Positions 16,447-22,886 of a DNA stretch of 23,593 nt are shown here, piece after piece; positions within the stretch are counted from its first letter, which is position 1; each line of letters opens with the position of its first letter. The notes under the pieces are model-generated. The model was not told the origin of the DNA and did not search any database. It saw nothing but the letters and a program-made list of their open reading frames with translations. A program made the position numbers and the translations under genes. The DNA comes from JAXHTH01 sp034211115 (GTDB taxonomy: Bacteria > Planctomycetota > Phycisphaerae > Phycisphaerales > SM1A02), in assembly GCA_034211115.1 (NCBI GenBank), contig JAXHTH010000289.1, positions 1-23,593 on the forward strand. The letters run 5' to 3'.

Positions 16447-16995
16447 CTACAACACAACGCATGTCAGTGCGGCAGCAAGGAAGAGCGGCAGGTTCCCCCC
16501 CGCGAAGGTGAGGAGTCCCACTGCAAGTGCCGTACGACCTTCGATGCCGGGAATCACGCGGACCACGGATACAGTGACAAACAGGGCGATGAGGACGCCG
16601 CCCGCGACGACGGCGATCGTCACAGGCCATGGTGCGCCCCATATCACACACGCAACCACGCCGGACGAGGCAGTCGCGAGCGTGACGGCGTCGAAGATCG
16701 CCACGTAGTGTCCGAGCGCTTCCGCGAGTGAGGCAGACATGTCCAGAGCGCAGAAGAGCTGGGCGCCCTGACGGGCAAAGAGAGCGAAGATCGGTCGCAA
16801 CGCAAAGGCGATGATGGGAGCCAGCAGAAGAGGAACCACGCACGTCACGATCTTGACGTCAAGGCACTCGGACAGCATTGTCGACACCCCGGTCACGATT
16901 CCACTGGTCGAAAGGTGCGGACTGGCGGCGACTGGAATGATCGCCTCGAGTTGAAGGCTCGATGTCACTGCCGTGTTGAGATGGGACTGGATCAT
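16447..16995 (-). CDS. Integral membrane protein of unknown function
   Basis: 182 residues from ATG 16995, with AGAGGAG ending six bases upstream. At least three and probably four hydrophobic segments are visible: IVTCVVPLLLAPIIAFALRPI, AIFDAVTLATASSGVVACVIW, PVTIAVVAGGVLIALFVTVSV and TALAVGLLTFAGGNLPLFLAAAL. The N-terminal 45 residues are polar to amphipathic. I do not recognise the family. The ribosome binding site lies in a hairpin, and a second hairpin precedes it, so translation may be controlled. Confidence 0.65.
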   Translation of the reverse strand: MIQSHLNTAVTSSLQLEAIIPVAASPHLSTSGIVTGVSTMLSECLDVKIVTCVVPLLLAPIIAFALRPIFALFARQGAQLFCALDMSASLAEALGHYVAIFDAVTLATASSGVVACVIWGAPWPVTIAVVAGGVLIALFVTVSVVRVIPGIEGRTALAVGLLTFAGGNLPLFLAAALTCVVL

Positions 16996-17003
16996 GGCAT
17001 GCT

Positions 17004-17048
17004 CCTCTCATCCGAGAGGCCCATTCCGGTCACGCCTGTGAACCGGAA
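17004..17048 (-). promoter_or_regulatory. Two tandem leader hairpins, one covering the Shine-Dalgarno
   Basis: On the minus strand CCTCTC-GGAT-GAGAGG (17019-17004) forms a 6-bp stem whose 3' arm contains most of the AGAGGAG ribosome site of the membrane protein gene. Just upstream, TTCCGGTCAC and GTGAACCGGAA (17024-17048) form a 10-bp stem with one bulged base and a four-base loop. This could be a translational switch or simply chance structure in GC-rich DNA. Confidence 0.4.
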
Positions 17049-17135
17049 AGGGCGGGATTCAGGAAACCAGGTGCACTCATCTCATGGTTTGATGGTCGCA
17101 GTAGCTGGCGATTCGTAACGCTCCGCTCCGGCGGT

Positions 17136-17395
17136 GAGCGGCGCGGGCTCGGCCCGGAGGCGACCGAGGCGAAGCTCGCCAGCTACGACGCGATGATCGC
17201 AGGGGCGGACCTGACGGGTCTGGCGCTGGAGACCCTCGAGACGCAGATCTTCGAGCCGGCGCTGGAAGCGATCGATCGGCACTTCGAGAATCAGCCGCTT
17301 ATCCGTGCCAGCCTCCTCCAGACCGTCGCGTCGACGACCCGCGACCTGGGGTTGCTGGACCTGGCCACGGCGCCGCAGGAGCAGGCCTTGCCTGT
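17136..17395 (+). pseudogene. Fragment of a kinase/TPR paralogue (linker region)
   Basis: This stretch is a near copy of 5507-5760 in the intact kinase, encoding ERRGLGPEATEAKLASYDAM and the following IAGADLTGLALETLETQIFE, up to DLATAPQEQAL. Differences are scattered, many of them synonymous, so the source was a paralogue and not a very recent duplicate of the intact gene. No start codon, kinase domain or TPR unit is attached. Similarity stops abruptly where a beta-helix fragment begins. Confidence 0.85.
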
Positions 17396-17401
17396 GGGCG
17401 G

Positions 17402-17845
17402 GGCGCGGATTCGCGTTCGATTCAGGGGAGGATGCCGACTCCGTGCTGGAGGGCGTGACGATCGTGAACGGCTCGGCCAATACCGGCGGCGGGCTCTACT
17501 GTAACGGCTCCTCGCCCACGATCCGGAACTGCAGCATTGTGGACTGCTCGGGGAATAGCGAAGGTGGCGGTCTGTACTGCAACAGCGCCTGGCCGACGCT
17601 CACCAACTGCCTCTTCGACGGCAACGAGGGCGGTACGCTCGGCGGGGCCGTCTGCTGCTACCAGTCCATGCCGGAGCTGATCAACTGCACGTTCTCGGGC
17701 AACTGGGCCGGCCAACTCGGCGGCGGGCTGTTCGTCGGCAATTCTTCGCCCATCCTCACCAACTGCATCCTGTGGGGCGATGACCCGAGCGAGATCCACC
17801 TGTACTCGGGCTCGCCGGCCGTGAGGTACTGCGATATCCCGCATT
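17402..17845 (+). pseudogene. Beta-helix protein fragment, central part
   Basis: The frame reads RGFAFDSGEDADSVLEGVTI, then repeated rungs such as NTGGGLYCNGSSPTIRNCSI and GGGLFVGNSSPILTNCILWG, ending SGSPAVRYCDI. These are right-handed beta-helix rungs like those in the gene at 1-1709. The N-terminus is replaced by the kinase fragment and the C-terminal side is interrupted by IS1380 sequence. The original continuation appears to be the fragment at 18470-18622. Confidence 0.8.
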
Positions 17846-18362
17846 TCCCAGATGGATCGAATGTCGCAGTATACTGACGACTCGTTTGGGCCTGCAATTC
17901 CAGGCTTTTCGTGACGACGGCCCCGCAGATCAAGGAGCACCCGATGGGTGAAGCAGGCAGGGACGCCTTGCGGGTGGGCTTCGACCGCACCGTCAAGCTC
18001 GAGTTCCACGGGGCGACCGTCAGCTCGGACGCCGGTTTGTTCCCGTTCCGCGACCTCGACGATGCCGTGCAGCTGACCGAATCGGCCGCGGCCGAACTGC
18101 TCGACTTCCGCACCGGCCGCAACGTCCAGCACAGCATGACCGCGCTGCTGCGTCAATCAGTCTACAGCCGCCTCGCCGGGTATGAGGATGTCAACGACGC
18201 CGACCGCCTGAGCGTCGATCCGGTGATGCGCCAGGTTGTCGGCAGCCGGGCCATCACGCGCAGCGCCGCCTCGACCAGTCAGGTCGGCCGCTTCGAGACG
18301 GAAGTGCTCGCGCATCCGGACAATCTTGCGACGCTGATGGCGATGCCCGGCGCATGGGTGGA
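17846..18362 (+). mobile_element. Truncated IS1380-family element with transposase N-terminus
   Basis: A transposase start at ATG 17944 has AAGGAG seven bases upstream. It encodes VGFDRTVKLEFHGATVSSDA, then LTESAAAELLDFRTGRN, LLRQSVYSRLAGYEDVNDAD and RLSVDPVMRQVVGSRA, ending with ETEVLAHPDNLATLMAMPG. This matches the conserved N-terminal third of IS1380 transposases (duplicated LxGYEDxND and DPxxxxxVG blocks). The DDE catalytic core and the right end are missing. The left boundary is estimated, since the terminal inverted repeat cannot be checked without its partner. Confidence 0.8.
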
Positions 18363-18367
18363 CGAGT

Positions 18368-18469
18368 CAGTTCTGGGCCTTCTCAAAGCGCATCAAGCGA
18401 GATGACATCATCGCGCTACCGCTAAAGGGCCAGAACGCCATCGCGTTCGGTCGTCCGACCGGTGAATAC
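18368..18469 (+). pseudogene. Fragment resembling an Mrr-type restriction endonuclease N-terminal domain
   Basis: In the frame starting at 18368 the sequence reads QFWAFSKRIKRDDIIALPLK, then GQNAIAFGRPTGEY. This follows the pattern Q(L/I)WRF...IKxGDxVVLPLKxQ.AIAIGxVTGxYEY seen in N-terminal domains of Mrr-like restriction proteins. Only about 34 residues are present, joined to IS1380 sequence on one side and to a beta-helix tail on the other. The call is by pattern memory and should be treated as tentative. Confidence 0.5.
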
Positions 18470-18622
18470 GAAGATATCGAAGGCGGCTGGGAGGGCGAGG
18501 GGAGCATCGATGCCCTGCCGCGATTCACCGACCCGGACAATGATGACTATCGCATCATCGCCAACTCGCCGTGCATCGATGCCGCGGACAACACAGCTCT
18601 GCCCGAGGAGATCACGCCGTAG
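18470..18622 (+). pseudogene. Beta-helix protein fragment, C-terminal part
   Basis: Continuing in the same frame as the Mrr-like piece, the sequence reads EDIEGGWEGEGSIDALPRFT and then NSPCIDAADNTALPEEITP before a TAG. The gene at 1-1709 has the equivalent GGYAGEGNIDANPLF and GSPCIDAADNTAVPP, so this is the barrel-closing end of a beta-helix protein. It lacks the dockerin-like tail and is cut off at about 18620 where an inverted fragment starts. Confidence 0.8.
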
Positions 18623-19683
18623 GTTTCACCACCAAGAGCGCCCTGGTCTGTGCCATTCCCGCCGCCGCCGTGTGCCGCACCACCTCCGCTGGCACCGTAG
18701 GCGCCGCTTCCGCCGGCCCCGGGTCCTTCACGGCCGGGGTACCCCTTACCGTGGAGATCCACGCCGCTTGCGGCTTCGATGAGCATGTCCTCCGTCACGA
18801 TGAGGTGCAGGATCTCGGATGGATGCCCCGAATGGGTCACCTTGCCGCCGTTGATGATCTCGACGCTGTTGAAGCTGTGCGTGCAGTCGATGGTCACCGT
18901 ACAGGCATCGATGATGATATCGAGATCGTCCCATTGGAAGTCATCACAGCCGATGTACGTATCCTGCGTGAAGACATGCGGTTCCGCGCAGGCGACCGCG
19001 CGCGGGAAGAGCACGTTGTTCTCCTTATGAACGTGCTGATGCATGTCGGCCTCCAGCTCACGCATGGCGTCGAGCATCGCCCGGAGCGTATTGCACGCCC
19101 ACTCGGCCGGCGCGTAGCCATCGGTCAGGCTCCGGAACTGATCCAAAGCAGCGCCTGCGCTGTCGTGTTCCAGTTCCATCTGACGAATCGGATTGGCGAT
19201 CGAGCCGCAATGGGACTGCGGGGCGGTTTCGTCACGCTCGAGCGTCCTGATGATCGGAAACAGAATCTGCTCTTCCTTCATCATGTGGCTGCTCAGGTCG
19301 GCGATGAAGTCGAGGAAGACACGGCGGATCTCGCGCATACGCGGCTCACGCTCGCCGTGCGCCTGCACCACCTTCTCGGTCATCTGATCGAGGCGAGGCA
19401 GCTCGCGTCGGAGATACGCGTGATGGGTCTGCTCGATGTGATCGCAGAGCTCGGTGAGCGACATGGCGCCGGCATCGACTTCGTCGCCATCTCTTCCTGT
19501 GTCGGCGTCGGCGAGCATGCGCATAACGGTGGTGGGCTGGATCCTCTTTTCGGCACAGGCGTCAGCGAGGGATTTCCCGCCGCCGCAGCAGTAGTCGATG
19601 CCGAGTTGCTCGAATACGCGAGAACGGGCAGGACGCTCGGTGACGAGCTCGCCGACGGTGGAGTTGAGATCAAGTGCGGTCAT
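18547..19683 (-). CDS. Iron-sulfur cluster repair di-iron protein (RIC) fused in frame to a secreted-protein fragment
   Basis: 378 residues from ATG 19683, with GGAG eight bases upstream. Residues 1-234 form a full RIC (ScdA/YtfE/DnrN) protein. The ScdA N-terminal domain has TVGELVTERPARSRVFEQLG and C32-C33 in DYCCGGG. It is followed by a hemerythrin-like di-iron bundle with HIEQTHH, HMMKEEQILFP, ELEHDSAG and HQHVHKENNVLFP. RIC proteins restore iron-sulfur centres damaged by nitric oxide. Immediately after FPRAVACAE the frame continues into 144 unrelated residues: beta-helix-like CTVTIDCTHSFNSVEIINGG, then Gly-rich sequence (KGYPGREGPGAGG), then a nonsense tail antisense to the 18547-18620 fragment. 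The native stop was evidently lost. The di-iron part could still be functional. The gene follows the nos/cox cluster by 163 bases. Confidence 0.85.
   Translation of the reverse strand: MTALDLNSTVGELVTERPARSRVFEQLGIDYCCGGGKSLADACAEKRIQPTTVMRMLADADTGRDGDEVDAGAMSLTELCDHIEQTHHAYLRRELPRLDQMTEKVVQAHGEREPRMREIRRVFLDFIADLSSHMMKEEQILFPIIRTLERDETAPQSHCGSIANPIRQMELEHDSAGAALDQFRSLTDGYAPAEWACNTLRAMLDAMRELEADMHQHVHKENNVLFPRAVACAEPHVFTQDTYIGCDDFQWDDLDIIIDACTVTIDCTHSFNSVEIINGGKVTHSGHPSEILHLIVTEDMLIEAASGVDLHGKGYPGREGPGAGGSGAYGASGGGAAHGGGGNGTDQGALGGETYGVISSGRAVLSAASMHGELAMMR
18618..18980 (-). pseudogene. Secreted Gly-rich/beta-helix protein fragment forming the RIC tail
   Basis: The segment reads HVFTQDTYIGCDDFQWDDLD, then IIDACTVTIDCTHSFNSVEI and INGGKVTHS, then LIVTEDMLIEAASGVDLHGKGYP and a Gly/Ala-rich stretch. 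This pattern belongs to the N-terminal part of large planctomycete exported proteins, not to cytoplasmic RIC proteins. It lacks its own signal peptide and the rest of the protein, so it is a transposed fragment. Confidence 0.7.
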
Positions 19684-19711
19684 GTCTGTGCTCCGCAGAA
19701 AGGGTGCGGTG

Positions 19712-19729
19712 ATGTCATGACATGTCATG
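19712..19729. promoter_or_regulatory. Overlapping perfect palindromes upstream of the RIC gene
   Basis: ATGTCATGACAT (19712-19723) and CATGACATGTCATG (19716-19729) are both perfect palindromes and overlap. They lie 29-46 bases upstream of the RIC ATG, in the 163-base gap after the coxIII-like gene. The core TGTCATGACA resembles the dyad form of dimeric regulators. NO-responsive regulators (NsrR, DNR/NNR) are obvious candidates by context, but the sequence does not match their textbook consensus. Confidence 0.45.
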
Positions 19730-19846
19730 CAGTCGGTTCACGCCACCGCGTAGTCGGGCCGCGGCGGTACGACCCCGCGCCCGCTGGGCGCCCTCGCGCC
19801 GGCGAGGTCCGAACGGGCAAGAGCACCTTGGAGGAGAGAAGTTTGC

Positions 19847-21097
19847 TCAGCCGATGAGATAGAGGAGCGGGAATATAAGAATCCAGATCAGGTCGACGAC
19901 ATGCCAGTAGAGGGCGCCGAGATCGACGGGCGTGAAGTAGGCAGCGCTGAAATGACCTCGGGCCGCGCGCGCGATGAGCCAGACGATCACGGTCATCCCG
20001 GCCAGCACGTGCAGGCCGTGCAGGCCGGTGAGGCAGAAGTAGATGCCGAAGAAGATGTGCGCGTTGGCCGGTCGCCGAGGATCGACACTGTGATGAACCG
20101 ACCGTGCTTGAGTCCGGGGCTCTCCAGTCGCGGACGGAACATCGAGTACCAAGCCGTGTGGGGGTTCCGCAGGCGGCGGGATCGAAGAACGAGGGATCCA
20201 GAACGCTCTTTTCTCGTCGCCGCCCTGTGCAAGCTCGCCATCGGCACTGTCGGCGGGCGCGCCGTCTTCCCCGGACACTTTGAACGTGCGGACGTATGTC
20301 ACGATATCGCGGAGGTCTTCATCGTCCAGGAGCGGGTTCCCCCCCTTGGGCGGCATCTGGATCCCGGTCGTGTTCACCGGGTCGAACGGCATGCGCCCGA
20401 TTTTGATGAAGTCGACGAGCTCCTGATCCGTTTGATCGGAAATGAACTGGCTGCCTCTGATATCCTTGCCCTGCCCCGGGATGCCTTCGCCGGCAGCGCC
20501 GTGACAGGAGCGACAGGTCGCGGTCCAGAGCTCCCGGCCTTTCGTGATGTCGCCGCCGGAAGCCTCCGCGTTGGCGACGGCGGCTGATTCGTCTTCGTGC
20601 GTCGCGGCTCCTTCGTGCCCGACAGGTGTCTCGTAGAAGCCTGCCCCCCAGACGAGGTTCTCGTGGAACTTGTGCCGGTACTCGATGTACTTGATGCCCA
20701 TGAACAACGCACCGCCCAGCAGCGACAGCGAAAGCAGTATCACGAGCAGCCGCTTCCGGCCGAGCTGTGCGGCGGTGACCGCCATCGCCATCGTCAGGCT
20801 CGAGAGGATGAGGATGATGGTGTTCGTCGCGCCGTACGTGACATCGAGGAACCGGCTTCCGTAGTCGAATATCTCCGGCTTGTTGTGCCGGTAGACGGCA
20901 TAGGCGCAGAAGAGCCCGCCGAAAAGCAACAGTTCGGTGGCCAGGAACAGCCACATCCCGAGCTTTGCCGCGGTGAACTGCTGTTGCGGGGTGTCGAAGT
21001 GATGCGCGAGCGGGACGGCTTGTGTGACGGCGCCCGCCGTCTCGTCGTGCGGATCATGCTCGACGCCGTGCTGTCGGTGCCTCGCCAGTAGGGTCAT
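19847..21097 (-). CDS. Heme-copper oxidase subunit III (CtaE/NorE-like) with inserted cytochrome c domain
   Basis: 416 residues. The start at 21097 overlaps the stop of the upstream gene as ATGA, so translation is probably coupled. Three membrane helices come first: 45-69 (KLGMWLFLATELLLFGGLFC), about 88-110 and 117-137 (ending FMGIKYIEYRHKFHE). They are followed by a cytochrome c domain at about 183-275 with C195RSCH199 and candidate axial Met248 in QMPPKGG. A Pro-rich linker leads to two more helices, 347-379 (HIFFGIYFCLTGLHGLHVLAG) and 395-415 (ALYWHVVDLIWILIFPLLYL). These five helices match the short form of subunit III and NorE. The insertion falls in the loop expected to face the periplasm, where heme c is attached. 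It could deliver electrons to a terminal oxidase or NO reductase encoded elsewhere. Confidence 0.88.
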   Translation of the reverse strand: MTLLARHRQHGVEHDPHDETAGAVTQAVPLAHHFDTPQQQFTAAKLGMWLFLATELLLFGGLFCAYAVYRHNKPEIFDYGSRFLDVTYGATNTIILILSSLTMAMAVTAAQLGRKRLLVILLSLSLLGGALFMGIKYIEYRHKFHENLVWGAGFYETPVGHEGAATHEDESAAVANAEASGGDITKGRELWTATCRSCHGAAGEGIPGQGKDIRGSQFISDQTDQELVDFIKIGRMPFDPVNTTGIQMPPKGGNPLLDDEDLRDIVTYVRTFKVSGEDGAPADSADGELAQGGDEKRAFWIPRSSIPPPAEPPHGLVLDVPSATGEPRTQARSVHHSVDPRRPANAHIFFGIYFCLTGLHGLHVLAGMTVIVWLIARAARGHFSAAYFTPVDLGALYWHVVDLIWILIFPLLYLIG

Positions 21098-22011
21098 GAC
21101 CTCTGCGCCTGCAGTTCGAAGTTGAGATATGCGATATCGTCGCCGTCGCGCCGCAGCGTGACGTGCACGACCCACCGGCCGGGCATGGTGAGATTGATGC
21201 GCCCCTCGTAAACGCCGGCCTTCGTCGGCCGGGGGTGCACATTGCCGTGTGAGCCGTGTCCCATCGACGGCATCGACGGCTCGATGCGGATTACCAGATC
21301 GTCGACGGGCCTGATCCCGCCTTCCGGCTCCTCGCGGCCGACCAGCAGCACGAACGGCTGCCTGCCGACGGCGCGCTCCGGGCCGTTCAAGGTCGCGAGC
21401 AGGATCGCCTCGCCGGAATCGACCGCTTCGACCCGACGCGCACGTTCCGGATCGAAGACGACAGCGAACGACTCGTCGTCATCGCGATGATCGTGGCCGC
21501 TTTTCCCATCGGCTGTCTCGTGAGGATCGATGTGCAGCATGCCGGCGTCGAATCGGTCACGAAGCGCGGCGGCGGTGAGGATGTCGCCGGCATAGCGGCC
21601 TTCCAGCGTATCCGCAGCCTCCTTTGAGGCGCACGCGGCGGCGCCGAAAGCCATCGGTGAGTGGAGCTCAGCACTGTGCACGAACGTCGCGTCTTCCAGC
21701 GCCAGCCACCGCCGCGTCTCGTAGCCCTTGACGTATCGCGCGGCGATCGGCGCGCGATGCGGCTCGTCTTCATAGACGAGCAGGCAGCCGATATCGTCGA
21801 AGAGAAGCGGATGGTGTTCATGGTGCTCATCGCCCACAATCGCCGCGGCGGCGTACCGTTCATCGCTGATGATCATCCCGCAGACATCGCAGATGTCCTG
21901 CCCGTAGTGAACCTGCGGCGGAGCGAGCGGATCGCGCTGCTCACACCCGATCGCGCAGCCGAGGGGGATTATGAACGGGATCATCATCTGTCGCACATGC
22001 GAGCCGATCAT
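21094..22011 (-). CDS. nosL: NosL-like copper lipoprotein with extra C-terminal domain
   Basis: 305 residues; the start at 22011 overlaps the permease stop as ATGA and its own stop overlaps the next start the same way. The N-terminus (MMIPFIIPLGCAIGCEQ) is a lipoprotein signal with lipobox AIGC, so Cys23 would be lipidated. Residues 38-180 match NosL: C41DVCGM46, then ISDERYAAA, FDDIGCLLVY, ARYVKGYETRRWLALEDATF and HSPMAFGAAACASKEAA. NosL binds Cu(I) for assembly of the nitrous oxide reductase CuZ centre. The C-terminal third (about 205-305) ends RINLTMPGRWVVHVTLRRDG and has a Met/His-rich SMPSMGHGSHGNVHP segment. It looks like a YtkA/FixH-type or CopC-like beta domain, possibly a second copper site. 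Usual NosL proteins lack this part. Confidence 0.85.
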   Translation of the reverse strand: MIGSHVRQMMIPFIIPLGCAIGCEQRDPLAPPQVHYGQDICDVCGMIISDERYAAAAIVGDEHHEHHPLLFDDIGCLLVYEDEPHRAPIAARYVKGYETRRWLALEDATFVHSAELHSPMAFGAAACASKEAADTLEGRYAGDILTAAALRDRFDAGMLHIDPHETADGKSGHDHRDDDESFAVVFDPERARRVEAVDSGEAILLATLNGPERAVGRQPFVLLVGREEPEGGIRPVDDLVIRIEPSMPSMGHGSHGNVHPRPTKAGVYEGRINLTMPGRWVVHVTLRRDGDDIAYLNFELQAQRS

Positions 22012-22886
22012 GAAGCACCTCGTCGAATGAAGACGGCCGTCGCCAGCGCCAGGGGCAGGATCACCCACGCGGCGAGCACGGCGGCGAAGATCGCGCCCAG
22101 CGCGGAGCCGTAGGTCTGCATCGCGTACAACCCGGCGGGGCCGAGCACGTCCAGCGATGCGTTGATGCCGCCCAGGGCGGCCATCTTGAAGACCTGAAGC
22201 GGATTGATGAGCGATACGTGAAAGAGATCGGTCACCTGGAGGCGGAAGGCGACGGCGCTGCCCATCAGACCCAGATCGCCGACGAAGACGAGCAGAAGCC
22301 AGATGAAGATCGCCGCGCCGAGCGCGACCGAGGCCCGGCGCGTCAGAGCAGAAATCAGAAAACCAACGCTGAGCATGGCCAGCGCGAGAACCAGTGCGAA
22401 GCCGGTAAGCTTCAGAAAGCCCGCGGCGTCCGTGCTCCCACGCGATGCGATGACCGCCGCTGCCGCGCCAAATCCCAGTCCCAGCGAGGCAGCGAGCGCC
22501 ACGGCCAGGCCGACGTACTTCCCCAGAATGACTTCGAACCGGCTCACCGGCTGCGCCAGCAGATAGCCGAGCGTGCCCCGCTCGCGCTCGCCGGCGAGCG
22601 CGCCCGCCCCCGCGGTCAAGGCCATCAGCGGGACAATCAGGATGACGAGATTGATGAGACTCGCGGCGGTGCGTCCGAAGCCGGCCAGACCCGTCGCGCC
22701 GGTTCCGACCATCGACAGCGCCGAGAGCGCCAGCGAAAGACCGGCGAAAGCGATCGTGAAGAGCACGAACCACCGGTTGCGCCACGCTTCGCGGATCTCC
22801 TTGCGCGTGAGCGTGATGAGGTTGCTCAGCTCGAGTACGCGCCGCGTTCGCGCTGAGGTGAATTCCGCGATCGTCATCTCAGCCAT
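22008..22886 (-). CDS. nosY: NosY-like ABC transporter permease
   Basis: 292 residues from ATG 22886 with AGGAG seven bases upstream; it overlaps the end of the ATPase gene by eight bases. The sequence starts with a polar segment (LITLTRKEIREAWRNRW) and has about six membrane helices, including FVLFTIAFAGLSLALSALSMV, LVILIVPLMALTAGAGALAG and FIWLLLVFVGDLGLMGSAVA. The motif GERERGTLGYLLAQPVSRFEVILGKY is the cytoplasmic coupling loop typical of ABC-2/NosY permeases. With NosF it is thought to supply a sulfur species or energy for CuZ maturation. The neighbours NosF and NosL support the assignment. Confidence 0.88.
   Translation of the reverse strand: MAEMTIAEFTSARTRRVLELSNLITLTRKEIREAWRNRWFVLFTIAFAGLSLALSALSMVGTGATGLAGFGRTAASLINLVILIVPLMALTAGAGALAGERERGTLGYLLAQPVSRFEVILGKYVGLAVALAASLGLGFGAAAAVIASRGSTDAAGFLKLTGFALVLALAMLSVGFLISALTRRASVALGAAIFIWLLLVFVGDLGLMGSAVAFRLQVTDLFHVSLINPLQVFKMAALGGINASLDVLGPAGLYAMQTYGSALGAIFAAVLAAWVILPLALATAVFIRRGAS

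Noticed and set aside
22012..22785. Long N-terminal extension of the NosL frame
   Set aside because: It runs antisense-free but out of frame through the nosY gene; ATG 22011 overlaps the nosY stop and opens a lipoprotein signal.
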